Shown in pieces: positions 1 to 11,871 of a stretch of DNA of 64,000 bases. The stretch is from NCBI GenBank assembly GCA_029204225.1, contig CM055113.1, positions 6,296,647 through 6,360,646 of the forward strand, written 5' to 3'. A program made the translations under genes and the position numbers. This DNA is from Diphasiastrum complanatum. Taxonomy: Eukaryota; Streptophyta; Lycopodiopsida; Lycopodiales; Lycopodiaceae. The notes under the pieces were generated by a model. It did no database searches. It had not been told where the DNA came from and saw only the letters and a list, made by a program, of their open reading frames with translations. Position 1 is the stretch's first letter. Every line of letters begins with the position of its first letter.

Positions 1-905
1 TGTACTTCTTGAAGGACTTGAGGCTCCTCCTCAATACCAAGTACAATGTCCATCACATCTTGGAGTATCAAGATGAACTCCATCCTCAACTTCCATATTG
101 AATAATTGGAAGTAGACAATCTCTCACTTGGTTGCAACAAGTATGAACTCATTGAAGTAATGTAAAGTGGTGATAAATAAAAGTGATGAACAAAAAATGT
201 TGTTTCTCTCTCACTATAGGATCCAATAATGGTGTGCCACCATCTCCTATGCAAAATCTTGCAACAAACTATGAGATGATTCTCACTAGCTATCTCAATC
301 TCTCCAAAACTAGATCTACTTCACATCAAATGATGGAGTATGGGCAAAGTTAGGATCAAACACTCTTAGCACGTGTGAAATACACTAAGAAACCAAATTT
401 GACTCAAATACAATGATATTGCATGAAACAAAATGGCTAAGATCTCAAAACAGTGCCTAGATCACATATAGATGAGATTTTTAAGCATTCAACTATGATT
501 TTGGATCAAACAAGCAATCTCTTGACCAAACCATATGTGTCCACCCAAGTCTAGGTGCCCTACCTAACCCTCTTCAAAAGCTTATAACTTTTGATTGGCA
601 CAACCAAATGGAATGAAACTGATTGCATCAAAAACTAGACAAAAATAGCTTCAAAACAAGTTATCTAGCAAGATTTCTGGATCAAACATGAAAGAGAACT
701 CCCAAACTGAAATTGGATGTTCCTCACACGTGTCTGAGCACCTAATTCCATATAGTACCAGGTCAGACCCAATCAATGCCCTATTGATCTCTTTTGATCC
801 AAAATTGGACAAGATAGCTAGGAAAATGGATCTTGACAATTTTTAGCTCAAGATTGATGAATACTTTTCACTCAAATGGATCAAAATACATGGTAACCCT
901 AGGTA
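1..905 (-). mobile_element. 5' internal leader of an LTR retrotransposon (partial)
   Basis: This stretch lies inside a minus-strand LTR element whose primer site and LTR follow immediately to the right. No gag, protease or polymerase frame can be read in it; the one 62-codon open frame at 651-839 shows no known motif. It is therefore read as the untranslated leader or a decayed gag start, and the element continues beyond the left edge of the window. A palindromic CACACGTGT site at 725-733 also occurs in other LTR-type sequences here. Confidence 0.6.
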
Positions 906-918
906 GGCTCTGATACCA
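906..918 (-). other. Primer-binding site (initiator tRNA-Met)
   Basis: On the minus strand this reads TGGTATCAGAGCC, which pairs with the 3' end of plant initiator tRNA-Met and primes minus-strand DNA synthesis in many copia and gypsy elements. It directly abuts the LTR terminus at 919, which fixes both the LTR edge and the element's orientation. Confidence 0.9.
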
Positions 919-1569
919 TGTTGATTTCACACTTGTGGACTGTCCACAACATGTACTTGTCTCCTAAGGTGTGTAGATGCACCAAGATCAAGACTAGATT
1001 GAGATTCAAGATCCATCTTTGAATCTATGGTGAAAACACACTACTACATGCATTCAATCACTTCCAACTCTCACTCACATGTGTGGGAAGTGTTCTAAAG
1101 TAATCTAGGTAAAAACAAGATGCTCTCCTTGGGTAGAGAGAGAAAATCATCAATAGCTCTCGGGTACAGAGAGAAAGCTAGGAAATCACTTACACTCAAA
1201 ATCCATTCAATCTCAAAATCAATTAGATCCAAATGAGAAGTACAATGATACTAATAGATCCATGAGCTACCAAAATGCTCAATTATGATTGGACCACACT
1301 TTTGCCCTCTTAATCCTATTGGACCATTGATCCATTCACCTCTAAATTCTATTGGACCATTTTCAAGCATATCTCAAATTCTATTGGACCACTCATGGTT
1401 CCACCTCTAAATCCTATTGGACCTCTTAAACTTCATCAAACAAAAGTATTACACTTGTCTACACTCTAATTGGCTCAAGTTTGGCCTCCTACTCTATTTT
1501 GACTCAATAGTGGCATTACAATTGGAAATGGATAATTTGCCATCTATGCCATATTTGACCCTATCAACA
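919..1569 (-). repeat. LTR (5' LTR of minus-strand element), 651 bp
   Basis: The block starts TGTTGAT and ends ATCAACA, a perfect 7-bp terminal inverted repeat with the TG...CA ends of LTRs. The primer site lies immediately inside at 906-918, so this is the 5' LTR of a minus-strand element. The interior repeats the phrase 'attggacca' several times (about 1270-1390). The partner LTR would lie left of the window, so its age and target-site duplication cannot be judged; the outer flank begins TCCTA. Confidence 0.85.
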
Positions 1570-1734
1570 TCCTACACTTAGATGCTTGATACAAAAAACA
1601 TAAGACCCCTATATCTAATATTTTTAATTTACTTCACAATTCTCCACATGTGGGAACATCCTCCACACATGTGAGATTCACTTACAAACTTCTTTCATAA
1701 AAATACCAAGCTAGATTTTTGACAATTAGGAGAG

Positions 1735-2354
1735 TTTTGATGATCTCAAAACAGCACTAATTACAGCACCAGTGACTGAAATTCATAGACTGAAATCATT
1801 CTTTTGTGGTCGAAACACATGCTAGTGGGATAGTGACTTTGCAGTACGTGCAATGTTGAACCAAAACGGATGACCAATGGCGTTCGAAAGTAAGAAGCTT
1901 GAACCAGTCCAGACCGGATACATTGCCTATGAGATAGAACACTTTTCAATTAACTTATTGGGCTTAACTAATGCAAGAGTTTGACTTGTCTATTAGATAT
2001 AGACAAGAAAAATCCAATATAGTGTCAGATGCTCTTAGCAGAATGCCAATGGTAAACGTATTAAGTTTTATCCATATCTGTAATGAGTTACTCAGGTTCT
2101 CGACGGAGAAACACAAAGGCGATTCGTATTTCTCCATAGACTAAAAAATAGTCCAAGACAGAGATGTACAGACTTTTGAACTAGTTCCTAGGATTGGCGT
2201 AGATTCATACAAGTATACGACAACATTCATTGAGGATGAAGGGTCCAAGCCTACACCAGATTGCATCGAGGATTCTGAGTCTGTAGAACCCAAACATATT
2301 TTTACAGTTGAAAGATCTAGTTTTCAAGAATTCAAATGGGAACAATATTTCATT
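1735..2354 (+). pseudogene. Ty3/gypsy RNase H remnant
   Basis: Three frames together give the RNase H end of a gypsy polyprotein. ITAPVTEIH comes first, then VVETHASGI, then PMAFESKKLEPVQTGYIAYE, then EFDLSIRYRQEKSNIVSDAL followed by SRMP. The last two correspond to the usual 'AFESKKL...Y...EKE' and 'FD..I.Y..GK.N.VADALSR' motifs. The first catalytic Asp of TDAS is His here, and there are frameshifts and in-frame stops, so the enzyme is dead. No LTR or integrase is recognisable next to it. Confidence 0.8.
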
Positions 2355-2589
2355 TAGGATAATTGCTTACTTTGGATATCATAGTAGCATACATTAGCAT
2401 GGTTTCATGCAAATCAAAATAATAAGACAACACCATGACTCACTACATTTTAAATTCTATTAATTTGACATCCAACAAATAATATCTTCAGTCAGATTTG
2501 ATGTGCAATCTCCTATTCGAAGAAGCACTTGAGGGAGAATGCCACTAAAGCTCATGAATAGTCAAGTTGTATAATACACTAGAGGTTTA

Positions 2590-3103
2590 AATTTAATACA
2601 ATGTTATAGGGGATATGTATCCATTTTTCTTTTTGGCTCCATCATAGTGTTAACTGATATTTTTGCACAAAAAATTGGGCTAATATTGAAGTTTAAGTTC
2701 GCAATAACTAAAAAATCGGCTTGTAAAACCCGGTTATTAGAGAAAATTTGGTACAAATTTGTCTTAAAAGTGGGTCTCGGCCCGCCCCTAAAGAGGCTAG
2801 ACACAGTTTAAAAGTAAGAAATTGACTTTTAAAAAAAGACCGTCAAAAATATTTTGTGGTCAGTTTTTGAAAAGATCGAGCAAAAAGTGCCAGTCTATCT
2901 AGAGTGGGTCCTAGCCCGCCGCTCTAAATGAGGCTAGAGAAAAGTTTGCGGCCTTAGAAGTGGCCTATGATAATGTTTTACAACTTTGTTTTGGCCAGTT
3001 CTAAAAATAGCCGACATAGCCGTGCTAAAATCCTACCATGTACAGAGTTGGTTTTACTAATATATGGTTGCCTAGTGCATTTCAGGGAAACCGTGTTGTA
3101 GTG
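2590..3103. mobile_element. Possible CACTA-type transposon terminus with subterminal repeats
   Basis: Read on the minus strand, the right edge begins CACTACAACACGGTTTCC, the style of a CACTA (En/Spm) terminal repeat. Inside it lie two diverged copies of a GC-richer unit (about 2768-2802 and 2898-2935), each running from 'gtgggtc' through 'cccgcc' to 'gaggctag', as expected of subterminal repeats. The other end is uncertain; CACTACATTT at 2441 is a weak candidate, and no matching 3-bp target duplication was found. No transposase is present, so this would be a non-autonomous or truncated copy. Confidence 0.5.
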
Positions 3104-3104
3104 G

Positions 3105-3684
3105 GAGCCCTAGTCATGAATGCCGAAAAACTCAACTTTAAATCAAATTGGAAGCCAAGAGAAATGGAGGACTAAGGCAAATGGAGGTTACCTAACAAGG
3201 AATAGAAGTTGACAAAAGTCTTCACCCACCTTTTGCTTAATAAATGCAAGAAGACCTTGGAGGCTAGAAAAGTTTGAGAAATATCTCCTCTAGCTTTTGA
3301 CAAAAAGGGCATCTTGGCTAGTTTTGGAGGTATCCAATAAAGGGCTTTAAATGGCACCAACCCCTTACACCCTCATGGAGGCCACTTGATGTACTTACCA
3401 ATGGGGGCTGGACAAATGGAAAAGAAGGCTTGAAGGACATGGGAATTGACAAGGCCTCATTTTGAAGGGGGGCCCTTGAGATATCTTATAAAAAGAAGCC
3501 ACTCTTTGTATTGAAGAAATAGTGAGTTGATAGTTGAGTATGATGTGAGTTGTGAGAGTGATGTTAGTCTTGCATTGTTGTAGTCTCAAGTTGCTTGCTT
3601 CGTCGCACTAGTCACAGTCACCATCGGAACTATCTAGCAAAATACCTAGACCTGACGGTGGGCGAAATGCCACCGCTTACCCAA
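3105..3684 (+). repeat. LTR-like promoter region (tentative)
   Basis: This non-coding block has a TATA box (TATAAAAA, 3487-3494) preceded by purine-rich DNA and ends ...TTACCCAACA, a plausible LTR 3' end. No primer site follows and no start TG was fixed, so a solo or decayed LTR is only a guess. Confidence 0.25.
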
Positions 3685-4930
3685 CAAAGCAGCGTGCATA
3701 ACTTGCTCCCCACATAGCATGAAAGATCATAAAAGAAAAGAGATTCCACCTTATCGAAAAAAACACCGATATTGCACGATTGTGTCTATGCTATGATGGG
3801 CCTTGATGACTTTTTCACGAGCACCACTACAAAGATTGCCTACACCCGTCGTTTTACCAACTATAAGCTGCCTAGAGTCTAGTTGCATCTGTTAGACGGT
3901 GCAAGAATTACCATTGTCATACACTCCAAATCTTGACATATTCACCAACAGTCAAGGTCTTGCAGTTAAGAGGTCATCTCCTAAACCTTAAGGACACTAT
4001 CCATTGAAGTTAGAAGTATATCCTTGGGAGGTTGAGTATAAACCATACACGTACCCTTAGTGGGCCATACACTCCAACGTCTCTCAACATGGTGTCTTGT
4101 CTATCCAGGGTAGAACCAAATGACCCTAATGGATGAGTAAAGGACATAACCCCAACGACTAGAGGACCTAGAACTGAATATCTACCAGGATGATTTGGAC
4201 CTCCTATGATGAGGGGTGATGGTCAATTTCAACCTGCATTAGATGATGTCTACCAACTGATCCAAGGAAGAGCCCCACATTATTATTTCTATACCCCAGC
4301 GTTCTATCCCCAATTACGCCCTGGGGATACTTTGCTTAGAATACAATATTGCGGGGGGTACAACTATTTTGAAGCATATGAGCTCATAATCGATGGATTC
4401 TGTACCTAATTGATGCCATCTCCACATAATATGCGGAAGTAACCTAGTCGTTCCTACCCTTCGAGCCAATGGTACGATCACGTGGATCAGCCGGTAGTAC
4501 CAATACACACCTAGAACGAGATCTAGGCGAAGAAGACAAGAGTGAAGAGAGTATTTAGAGTTTATCCACAGAGTTTCACCAAGAAAATGGACGATCTAGG
4601 GGACGGATGAGAATGGCTTAGACCACAGAAATCAGTAGGATCTAAGTCGTTAGGCACCCTCCTTATAGTCATACTTCTGAGAGCCTAGAAAACTCTCATT
4701 GACTCGGGAGCATGGAGTAACAGAGAAATCCCTCAAGATTGGATGTGGTAGGTCCTCCGTTACTCACGTAGGGCATAACCATCATCAGTAGTGGTGCCCC
4801 TTGACCCTTTTAGGACTTTTTGGCTAGACCAATCCCCTGTCAAAAATGGCCCTAACACAGAATATAGGGTTTCAAACTACAAACGCTTTCACACTATGTA
4901 TTTTTGGAATTGATGTCCATTGTTTGTATA
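3685..4930. other. Unassigned region with short open frames
   Basis: No recognisable gene. A 67-codon frame at 4206-4409 (+) is mildly GC-richer than its surroundings and rich in Tyr and Gly, but matches nothing I know. The tone resembles worn retroelement sequence. Confidence 0.3.
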
Positions 4931-4939
4931 TTGTGTTAA

Positions 4940-5480
4940 TGGACTACATTAGAATTACCTCAAACAAATGACAATATTCATTTATTAAATATCTATCGAT
5001 AACTCTGCACTGATCAATTTCGTATTCTATTTTATGTCCTAAATTTGTAATTCTACTAATAGATAGCAAATTCATAGACAACTTGGGTACATAAATGACT
5101 TGATCTGATCATTTGGGAAGTTCAATCTTACAGTGCCTTCACCTTCAATAGCATGTGTGCTATTGTTGCCAAGGTGGACATATTGTCCGGTATTGTAAGG
5201 CGTATAGGACTTAAAGTAGTCGATTCGACTAGTCATGTGCTGAGTGGCTTCGAAATTAAAAAACCAAGATTTGTCATATGATTTTTGATTTTTTGATCAT
5301 GAATGCATATTCATTTGTTTCTTGATTGAGGGCATGGGATGTTTCTACAACTACATTTTCTTGTTGATTAAACTACTCATTCATGTTGTTCTTGGCTTTT
5401 ACGATATCCTGTAGTCTTGAATCTCATTATTGGTGCGCTTGCATTACTTGCAGAACATCTTTTTCTTTGTATGTGAATTT
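4940..5480 (-). pseudogene. Ty1/copia gag zinc knuckle and protease remnant
   Basis: On the minus strand a broken gag knuckle (FCK, a stop, then CKRTNNEIQDYR) lies at about 5400-5460. The protease region (about 5270-5090) follows with FNFEATQHMTSRIDYF and YVHLGNNSTHAIEGEGTVRL. After a frame change comes VPKLSMNLLSISRITNLGHK, ending near 4950. This is the copia order gag-PR-pre-integrase. The catalytic DSG is replaced (NFE) and the knuckle has lost its His and a Cys, so the copy is inactive. It resembles the gag-PR remnant at 16.97-17.47 kb. Confidence 0.8.
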
Positions 5481-5524
5481 GATGATTGCTTTTGACTCTG
5501 GGTCAGCTTTAGTTTTTTTTTTTC

Positions 5525-6267
5525 AAACCTGTGAAAATTGGCAAATTCTAGCTTGATTTGACATACATAGGTGGGTCCCACGTGTGTGAATCCATGTTGT
5601 CAAGTGTGACAGCAATCCTATATAGATTAGATCTCATTCATAGGGTTTGTTTGGTCATGATTCCTGAATTATAAGACCAAACTCCTCAAATCATGGAGGT
5701 AGTTGATGAACCTAACCATCAAAATGGCCTAATTCTAGAATTAGATAAAATTGACATATTAGAACAAAAAATGTCAGTTGAGATAGAATTTTGAAAGCAC
5801 ATTGGCAATCTCAAGTTTCCTACACATTTGTTTTGAATTATTGTGAATGTTTTGCAAACTAAATTTGATTACACTTAATCTTTGATAGCAAGCTGCACTG
5901 GAGGTCGTACCACACGTGTGGAATCAGATTTCCATGTTTGATCAATGCTTTTGATTGCTCTTGATTGTGTGATCTATAATTGCTTTTCTAGATAAAAAAT
6001 TGATGTCTAATTTTGCAATAGATAAGTGTATCAATCAATCAATCTCTCTTGGAGTCTTTTGTAGGCTCATTTATGGCCCTTAGTACTGTACTTTCAACAA
6101 AAGAAACTATGCATTTAATGAAAAGCATAACATTTTCCAATATACTATGCATATGATTTAAAAGGCCAATACTTTGTTGGTGCCCACCAATGTCTTTGAG
6201 ACACCATGAACAATACTTATTACATATGTGAAATTTGGATACAAAAATGAATATTGTATTGATACCA
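5525..6267 (-). mobile_element. Leader of a decayed minus-strand LTR element, with degenerate primer site
   Basis: A primer-site-like sequence (TGGTATCAA on the minus strand, 6259-6267) is followed by a possible LTR edge starting TGTCAACA at 6268. The leader carries CACACGTGTG (5911-5920) and CACGTGTG (5579-5586). On the minus strand at about 6060-6105 it matches the start of the solo LTR at 25.86 kb ('AAGTACAGTACTAAGG' plus following bases). No coding frame is left, and the far LTR edge is not found. Confidence 0.45.
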
Positions 6268-6789
6268 TGTCAACATCAATCCTTTTGCAACTAATCTAGA
6301 TATCGATACATGCATTAATGCGATAAAACCAACCCTAGTCAAGTATTAACCCTAGCATTACAAAAGCATATACCAACCAAGTCTGCTATACGATACCATT
6401 GTTGATACCAAACTGGCACTTATATACTTGCACAAAACATTGGTTCAATCCTACCAAACCGTAAGAATATTCAATAATTATTCTACAAAACATAAATGAG
6501 TGCAGCTATCATATAATCAATGCATGTCACAAAAAATGAATTACACAATTGAGTGATACACATTATAATATACATGTAACCCTAATTTATGTCATGTAGG
6601 TCATATCAATTACGCTAGAGTTTTAAGCATTCCAACATTTCATCATCTTACATATTCTTTATATATTAGTACATAAGATTAGCTTTTTTAATGGCCATAA
6701 AAACAACCTTGTACTTATGCATTGAATTTTTCATCAAAAAGCGAAAACTTTAAGTGCAAGCATTTTAGTTCTTATATGATTGTATTTTA

Positions 6790-6822
<33 letters not shown>

Positions 6823-7750
6823 TACTCAAACAAGTAAAAATAGTTGTTCACCAAGCAAGTTAATAAATAGCTTCACACTAAACCTAATATAGACCACATA
6901 CGCATAACTTGCCCATTGTTAGATTTATAACATCCAAAAAAAAATTCTATCATTAATACATAACTTGTAGAGCAAAAATTGTGTCTTCATATGTAACAAA
7001 CATACATTAAAGAATAGGCCAAAAAAGTCAATACACATAAAATCTATGAAAAATAAAATTAGACATTCTTTTTATAAAAAATGTAAAAAATTGCTCAAGG
7101 GTATAAATCAAAATTATGGACTAGGTATCGTTCATCCAAAGGTGGACTATCGCGTGTAACATATTGAACGTGAGAGCAACGAATACTGCTACAATCTGTA
7201 GCCCACCATTGGATTAACGATACCTGACGTAGCAAAGAGAGATAAACAATCAAGATCTAAATTTGTTCGCAACCTTCACTATGAAACATAATCAACCTTC
7301 TCTCAATCAATGACATAATGCCACATGTCCGCTATCAATGCTCACAATTGCTATGTGGATGTAATGAAAAAAGAAGAGAGAGAGTGTGTGTGTGTGTGTG
7401 TGGGCGCACGCTTAAACATGAACAAAAATGGATAAGTCAAAATTTAGAAATTTTTGCAAAATCATAAATTGTATGATTAACAAAAGAAAAATGCTCTATT
7501 TATCCAATCAAATATCTACACATACATGGGCTATTGATTTGTCCCAAAAAGACCTTTGTGAATGAAAGCAACATATTTTCAATCAAATAAACAATAGAAT
7601 TTCCATAGCCAATTTTAACACAAACAAGTGTTTAAATTTATAATTTCTTTACATAATTTGGAATTCATCCCATCCCAATAATAAAAAATAATCAACTACA
7701 AAAAACATTCATCCAATCAACAAAGAGATCACTTGTTTTGATTGCACATC
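6268..7750. other. AT-rich non-coding region with microsatellites
   Basis: No gene is visible. It contains an impure GA microsatellite at 6789-6822 and a short GT run at about 7386-7402. The left part may be a decayed LTR. Confidence 0.5.
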
Positions 7751-7751
7751 T

Positions 7752-8240
7752 ACATTTGTTTTTTCACTGGGTGGTAAAATCCATTGTGTACTTTTGACAA
7801 TCAACATATGGTATAACATTTTTCTTGAGCTTTTAAAAGCATGTGCTACCTTTTCATACATACACATCACAAACAAATTTCATGTTGTAAATCACTTATC
7901 ACTTTGTAAAAATTACACTTTTTCATTTACCTTTTTACTGGGTGATTGAGCTTGTATTTTTGTAATTTTCCCATACATATTACGCAACTAGCAGTCGTTA
8001 TATACATGGTAAAGCCAATTACGAAGCTACACTCCTTAGAGTTCGCTACACAATGGTCGAGATTCGAGCTTGCACCTTTCCAATGGCTAAACACAACTCT
8101 ACCCATACAACCTATTGTGATGGACACCATGTAATTTTCAAAATTAACATATATGGTATAAGTTTTTTTTTTAAAGCTTTTGAGAGCATGTGCTACCCTT
8201 TTCACAAAAATCTCATAATGTTTATTTATCACTATACATT
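7752..8240. repeat. Degenerate direct duplication (two copies)
   Basis: Copy 1 (about 7752-7890) and copy 2 (about 7934-8225) both run from 'actgggtg' through 'caacatatggtataa' (or 'ttaacatatatggtataa') to 'agcatgtgctacc'. Copy 2 holds roughly 130 extra bases in the middle, flanked by two copies of 'gtaattttc'. The overlapping short open frames here look like chance. Confidence 0.5.
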
Positions 8241-9500
8241 TCCAACAAAAATGTCTCCTAGTAATCTTGTGTATGAATTAAGACATTTCTTTAACATAAT
8301 ATGCACAAGTATGAAAGTAGATAGTAAGTAGATTGTCATGCATGTATTCACATCTATATGGTTGTAGCAAAAATAAATTTCATGCTTGGTGCAAAAAGAT
8401 TTTAAAACATAACTGATTCGCATGTAAAGCTCTCTTGATATAATCACATAATCCTAGTATGTGATTATAATCCTATTGTACAATTAGATGTAACACATAA
8501 GAGGTAGCACAATCAAGATACTTAGCTTGTTGAAAAAAATTTAAACAAGTTTCATTCTCTTGAATGAATTTTAATTTGAAAAAAAAAATTGGGATTAGTA
8601 TTTTTTATTTGATAGACCAACAAAGAAATAGACCAACAAAAAGCCTTTCTAACCTTTGTCAACATGTTTCCCCCTTGTCAAATCCTTCCCTTTCCACGAT
8701 TTTCCAAAATGAACATTTCCTCATAGACCCTACCTGCCTCTTTGCTTGGCTTGCATGTCATGCCTGCTCCGCCGCTTACATTGGAGGGTTGGGAACCGCC
8801 TCGTAACTCACTTCTGAGCTACTGTGCTACTCAATTTCACCAACATACCTCCCTTTTCCTTTACTCTCTTTTTTGCCCCTGGTACAACAAATTCTTCATG
8901 GCTCGCTCTCTTCCCATAGGCAAAATGAAGCACCTCACTTACCACATCCTCCCAAGTCTTTGCCACTGCTTGCCAGATGGCCTTTCCTACATGACCGTCA
9001 TTGCACGGTTTGCCAATCGAAAGAGAAATTGCCAATTGGAAGAGAAAACGATAAAGCACATGTTTCATTACTCACAGAGACTGGTGGACAAAGTTTGCCC
9101 ATCGCAACAACTATATTGTAAATTCACCTTGGGATAACACCATCCTGCTGGCCGACTCTCAAATTCATGGAGCACTTTTCTCTGACCCTCTAGCATGTGT
9201 GCATATTAGCAACTTTGAAGCACAAAACCAACACAATTCTGTTGTTGCCTGCCACTGTTTTGCTACGTTCTTTTCGCACAATACTTAGAAAGTTTTTCTT
9301 GGGCTGCCTCACTTTGTGTGGTTTGCTTATGTCCTTGTTAAGTAAGTCTGCAGGGTGGTATTTTGACTATTTGGCCTTGGGTTGCTGTCTCTTTTTTGTA
9401 CTTACATATTTGTGAAAATATACTAATATTAACGTTTTGCAAATAAAATAATAATAATAACAAACACCTATTTTGCAAACTAATTGTTTGATAAAAATCA
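8241..9500. other. Unassigned region with overlapping short open frames
   Basis: A slightly GC-richer island (about 8640-9170) is open for 80-131 codons in several frames on both strands. None shows a known domain, a convincing splice pattern or TE motifs. I do not call a gene. Confidence 0.4.
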
Positions 9501-9524
9501 TGTTTCATACAAAGTTCCCCACAG

Positions 9525-9650
9525 CACAGGTGCCTGTGGGGTCTGAGTGCCGTGGCAAGTGCCGTACCACAGCACATGTCGTGATACAGCATCTATATAT
9601 ACAAGGCACCTGTACGGCACTGAAAAGGTACGGAACCCGTACGGCACCTA
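9525..9650. repeat. Cluster of inverted and direct GTACGGCAC repeats
   Basis: GTGCCGTAC (9559-9567) is inverted relative to GTACGGCAC at 9612-9620 and again at 9639-9647, with partial copies (GTGCCGTGGC, GGTACGG) between. The two inverted arms could form a hairpin with a loop of about 44 bases. The block is GC-richer than its flanks. Confidence 0.6.
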
Positions 9651-11591
9651 AGTCACGTGTGCCATACCAACCCGAAACTTTGGTTTCATATTATTGATTG
9701 TTAAAATCAGTGTAAAGGAAAACTTTTTTGAGGTTTCCCTCAAAATTCTATATCTCAAGGAATATTCTGGCTACTAACTGGGGATATGCTTCTACTTGCC
9801 GATTTTTCCTATAAAATCTCAAATTTATCATATAAAAAATCTTACAAATTTTGTAGTTGTCGGTTTTTGCTGCCGATTCCATTTCATAAGAATGCCGACT
9901 TTACTGCCTCACACAATTAGCTTTAAAAACATGGCCTTAAGCTGGTTATTAATATTCTTTCCAAATGAATTTAATGAGAGGATTAAGGCAGGAGATCAAA
10001 CAGCTTTCATCCAACAAAGATTAAAGATAACTTGTGTGATCAACCAGCTTCATCCGACAAAAATTAAAGATAGCTTGTTTGTAAATAGAAATATGGGTAG
10101 CGAAGATTTGGTCAACAAATGAACAATACCATAAAACATGTTTCTCAAAGGAGTCAACTACTCAATTTCTTGAGTAGTTCAAAAGCTCACATTTTACTTC
10201 AGTCAGCTTATAAGTAGGAAGCCAAAAATCTCAACCTTGTATAAAAAGAATATATAGTCCATTGCAGTGATCATTCCCAAAACGGGACCTCAAACATCAG
10301 CAATCAAGAGGAGATAGTTCAAAAGTAAAACAAAAAATTTGTGCATACAAAAACTGAAAATGAACTGTGCATGTAATAATAGTTGGGACAGAACTCAAAA
10401 GCAGGCTTCCACAATAGAAAAAGGTTTAGTTCCTCCTAATCAACAAGCTCATAAACAATTCTTATAAAAGTAAAGTTTTAAGTAAAATCGACATGTTGAG
10501 TCAGACCGACCCGTAGTGAAAGTCCACAGCATCATTCAGATAGGGATAACTGAACTTTGGTTTCATCATACTCAACGACCTTCTGTCCCCCGCTCACACC
10601 AAAATAACCACAAATTGATAGCCTATTGAAACATTTCTCTTGTGATTAGAAGGGACACCAACGAAGTACTATTTTGAAGACCGTATGTTGTTGGGTATCC
10701 AGGACCTGGATTCACCAAAGATCCACAACAAGGGCGTGAACAATACACCTTCAACTGACCGCAAAGGGATAAATGCCTTAAATCAACATGCTACAGAGAA
10801 ATTTTGAGTTGATAGAACTGTACCTTTGGGGGATGGATAAATTTCACCTCAAAAGACATGTGCGCTGCTCAAACCACTCACCACCAACAGTTCTTATAAG
10901 ACATTTGCTCCACGTAGTTACCAACTCGTGCAAGACTGGTGCTGGGGACAAGTGGCTCTGAAAGATCAAAAATTCTTTCAGAACTGCATCTACAAAGACT
11001 AGTGATAGAGAAACCTTCTCACTTGCAGTAACTTAGGGGGGACAGCTTAGGCGGCACTGTCGAAAGGAATGAAGGTGGTCAGTCCAAGGGCACCGAGTCC
11101 TCCTCTCCAGCTAACCTTACGCTATTGCTGGTGAGAACTCAGTGAAGCCATCGGCCTGATGACCTTCATTTCTTTCCACAGAGCCAAATGTATCATTTGG
11201 CGATCACTCACCAAATAAAAATATTACTTGGAGATTAGGCTGATTTTCCAAACCACATCTCAAAACTTTCAATGATGGGAGTATACAATAAAACAACTTA
11301 TAAGACAGCAATGATTCGTGCAAGATAGTAATGATTCGTGCAAGATAGTGATGCATAGAACTTCAGGAATTCACTTCTGACCCCTCATGTGCATCTATGC
11401 CATAATGGAACTGAGTTGCATCACAACACACACCAAAAAATGAATCTGAAACAGGTGGCAATTGTAAACACAAAAACCAATCTAGGGGACATGGCTGGAC
11501 AGGAGGTTCTGACAAATCTCAAGGCTGAGCCTGTTTCATGCCAATGGCAGATAGTAAGGCATCTATGATCTGCGCATCTCACAGATGTAAA
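9651..11591. other. Unique-looking non-coding region
   Basis: No TE protein motif was found. There is a 20-bp direct tandem repeat, ATGATTCGTGCAAGATAGTA, at 11311-11330 and 11331-11350. If the gene start at 11741 is real, part of this stretch could hold its introns and downstream exons on the minus strand, but I could not place splice sites. Confidence 0.4.
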
Positions 11592-11741
11592 CTAACTATA
11601 TGTAAACTGCATCGCCAATCCTCTTGATGCTGCAAGAAGAATCGGATACAGAATTGCTTCAAGAGATGCTGCAGCTGCTTCTATTAATGTTGCCATCTCT
11701 GGTCGCAGCTCAGGCTGCTTTGTAGTTGCTATCGCCGCCAT
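11592..11741 (-). CDS. Possible host gene first exon, 49-aa reading frame, unknown product
   Basis: An ATG at 11741 (minus) opens a 49-codon Ala-rich frame, MAAIATTKQPELRPEMATLI and onward, with no known domain. The upstream context is plant-promoter-like. A telo-box AAACCCTAA (11753-11745) lies just before the ATG, a TGGGCC site II element at 11832-11827, and TTATATA at 11871-11865, about 125 bp upstream. Telo-box plus site II is typical of plant genes for translation and growth. The frame may stop too early because the true exon is spliced before the TAG at 11594. The same TATA region can also be read on the plus strand (TATATAAGG), so direction is not proven. Confidence 0.35.
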   Translation of the reverse strand: MAAIATTKQPELRPEMATLIEAAAASLEAILYPILLAASRGLAMQFTYS

Positions 11742-11744
11742 CCT

Positions 11745-11871
11745 TTAGGGTTTGGAAAATCGTTAGTGCAAAAGCGAACCCTAAAATCGAACGGCCTCAC
11801 CTAAGGCTCAACTTTGGCCATCCAACGGCCCATGTGCACTCAGGATAACCAGTGGGACTGTGGGTATATAA
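11745..11871 (-). promoter_or_regulatory. Telo-box, TGGGCC site II element and TATA-like box
   Basis: Minus strand, from distal to proximal: TTATATA (11871-11865), TGGGCC (11832-11827), AAACCCTAA (11753-11745), then the ATG at 11741. A second AACCCTAAA sits on the plus strand at 11777-11785. The combination resembles promoters of plant ribosomal-protein and cell-cycle genes. Function is inferred from motif order only. Confidence 0.4.

Noticed and set aside
2441-3103. Complete short CACTA element from 2441 to 3103
   Set aside because: The left CACTACATTTTAAATT does not match the right terminal repeat beyond CACTACA, and the flanking triplets (ACT versus GGA) differ.
7927-8447. Minus-strand frames of 101 and 71 codons
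   Set aside because: They lie in a degenerate AT-rich duplication and have low-complexity composition; probably chance.
8564-9137. Overlapping open frames of 80-131 codons as a gene
   Set aside because: Frames are open on both strands, show no known domain, and have no clear splice or promoter pattern.
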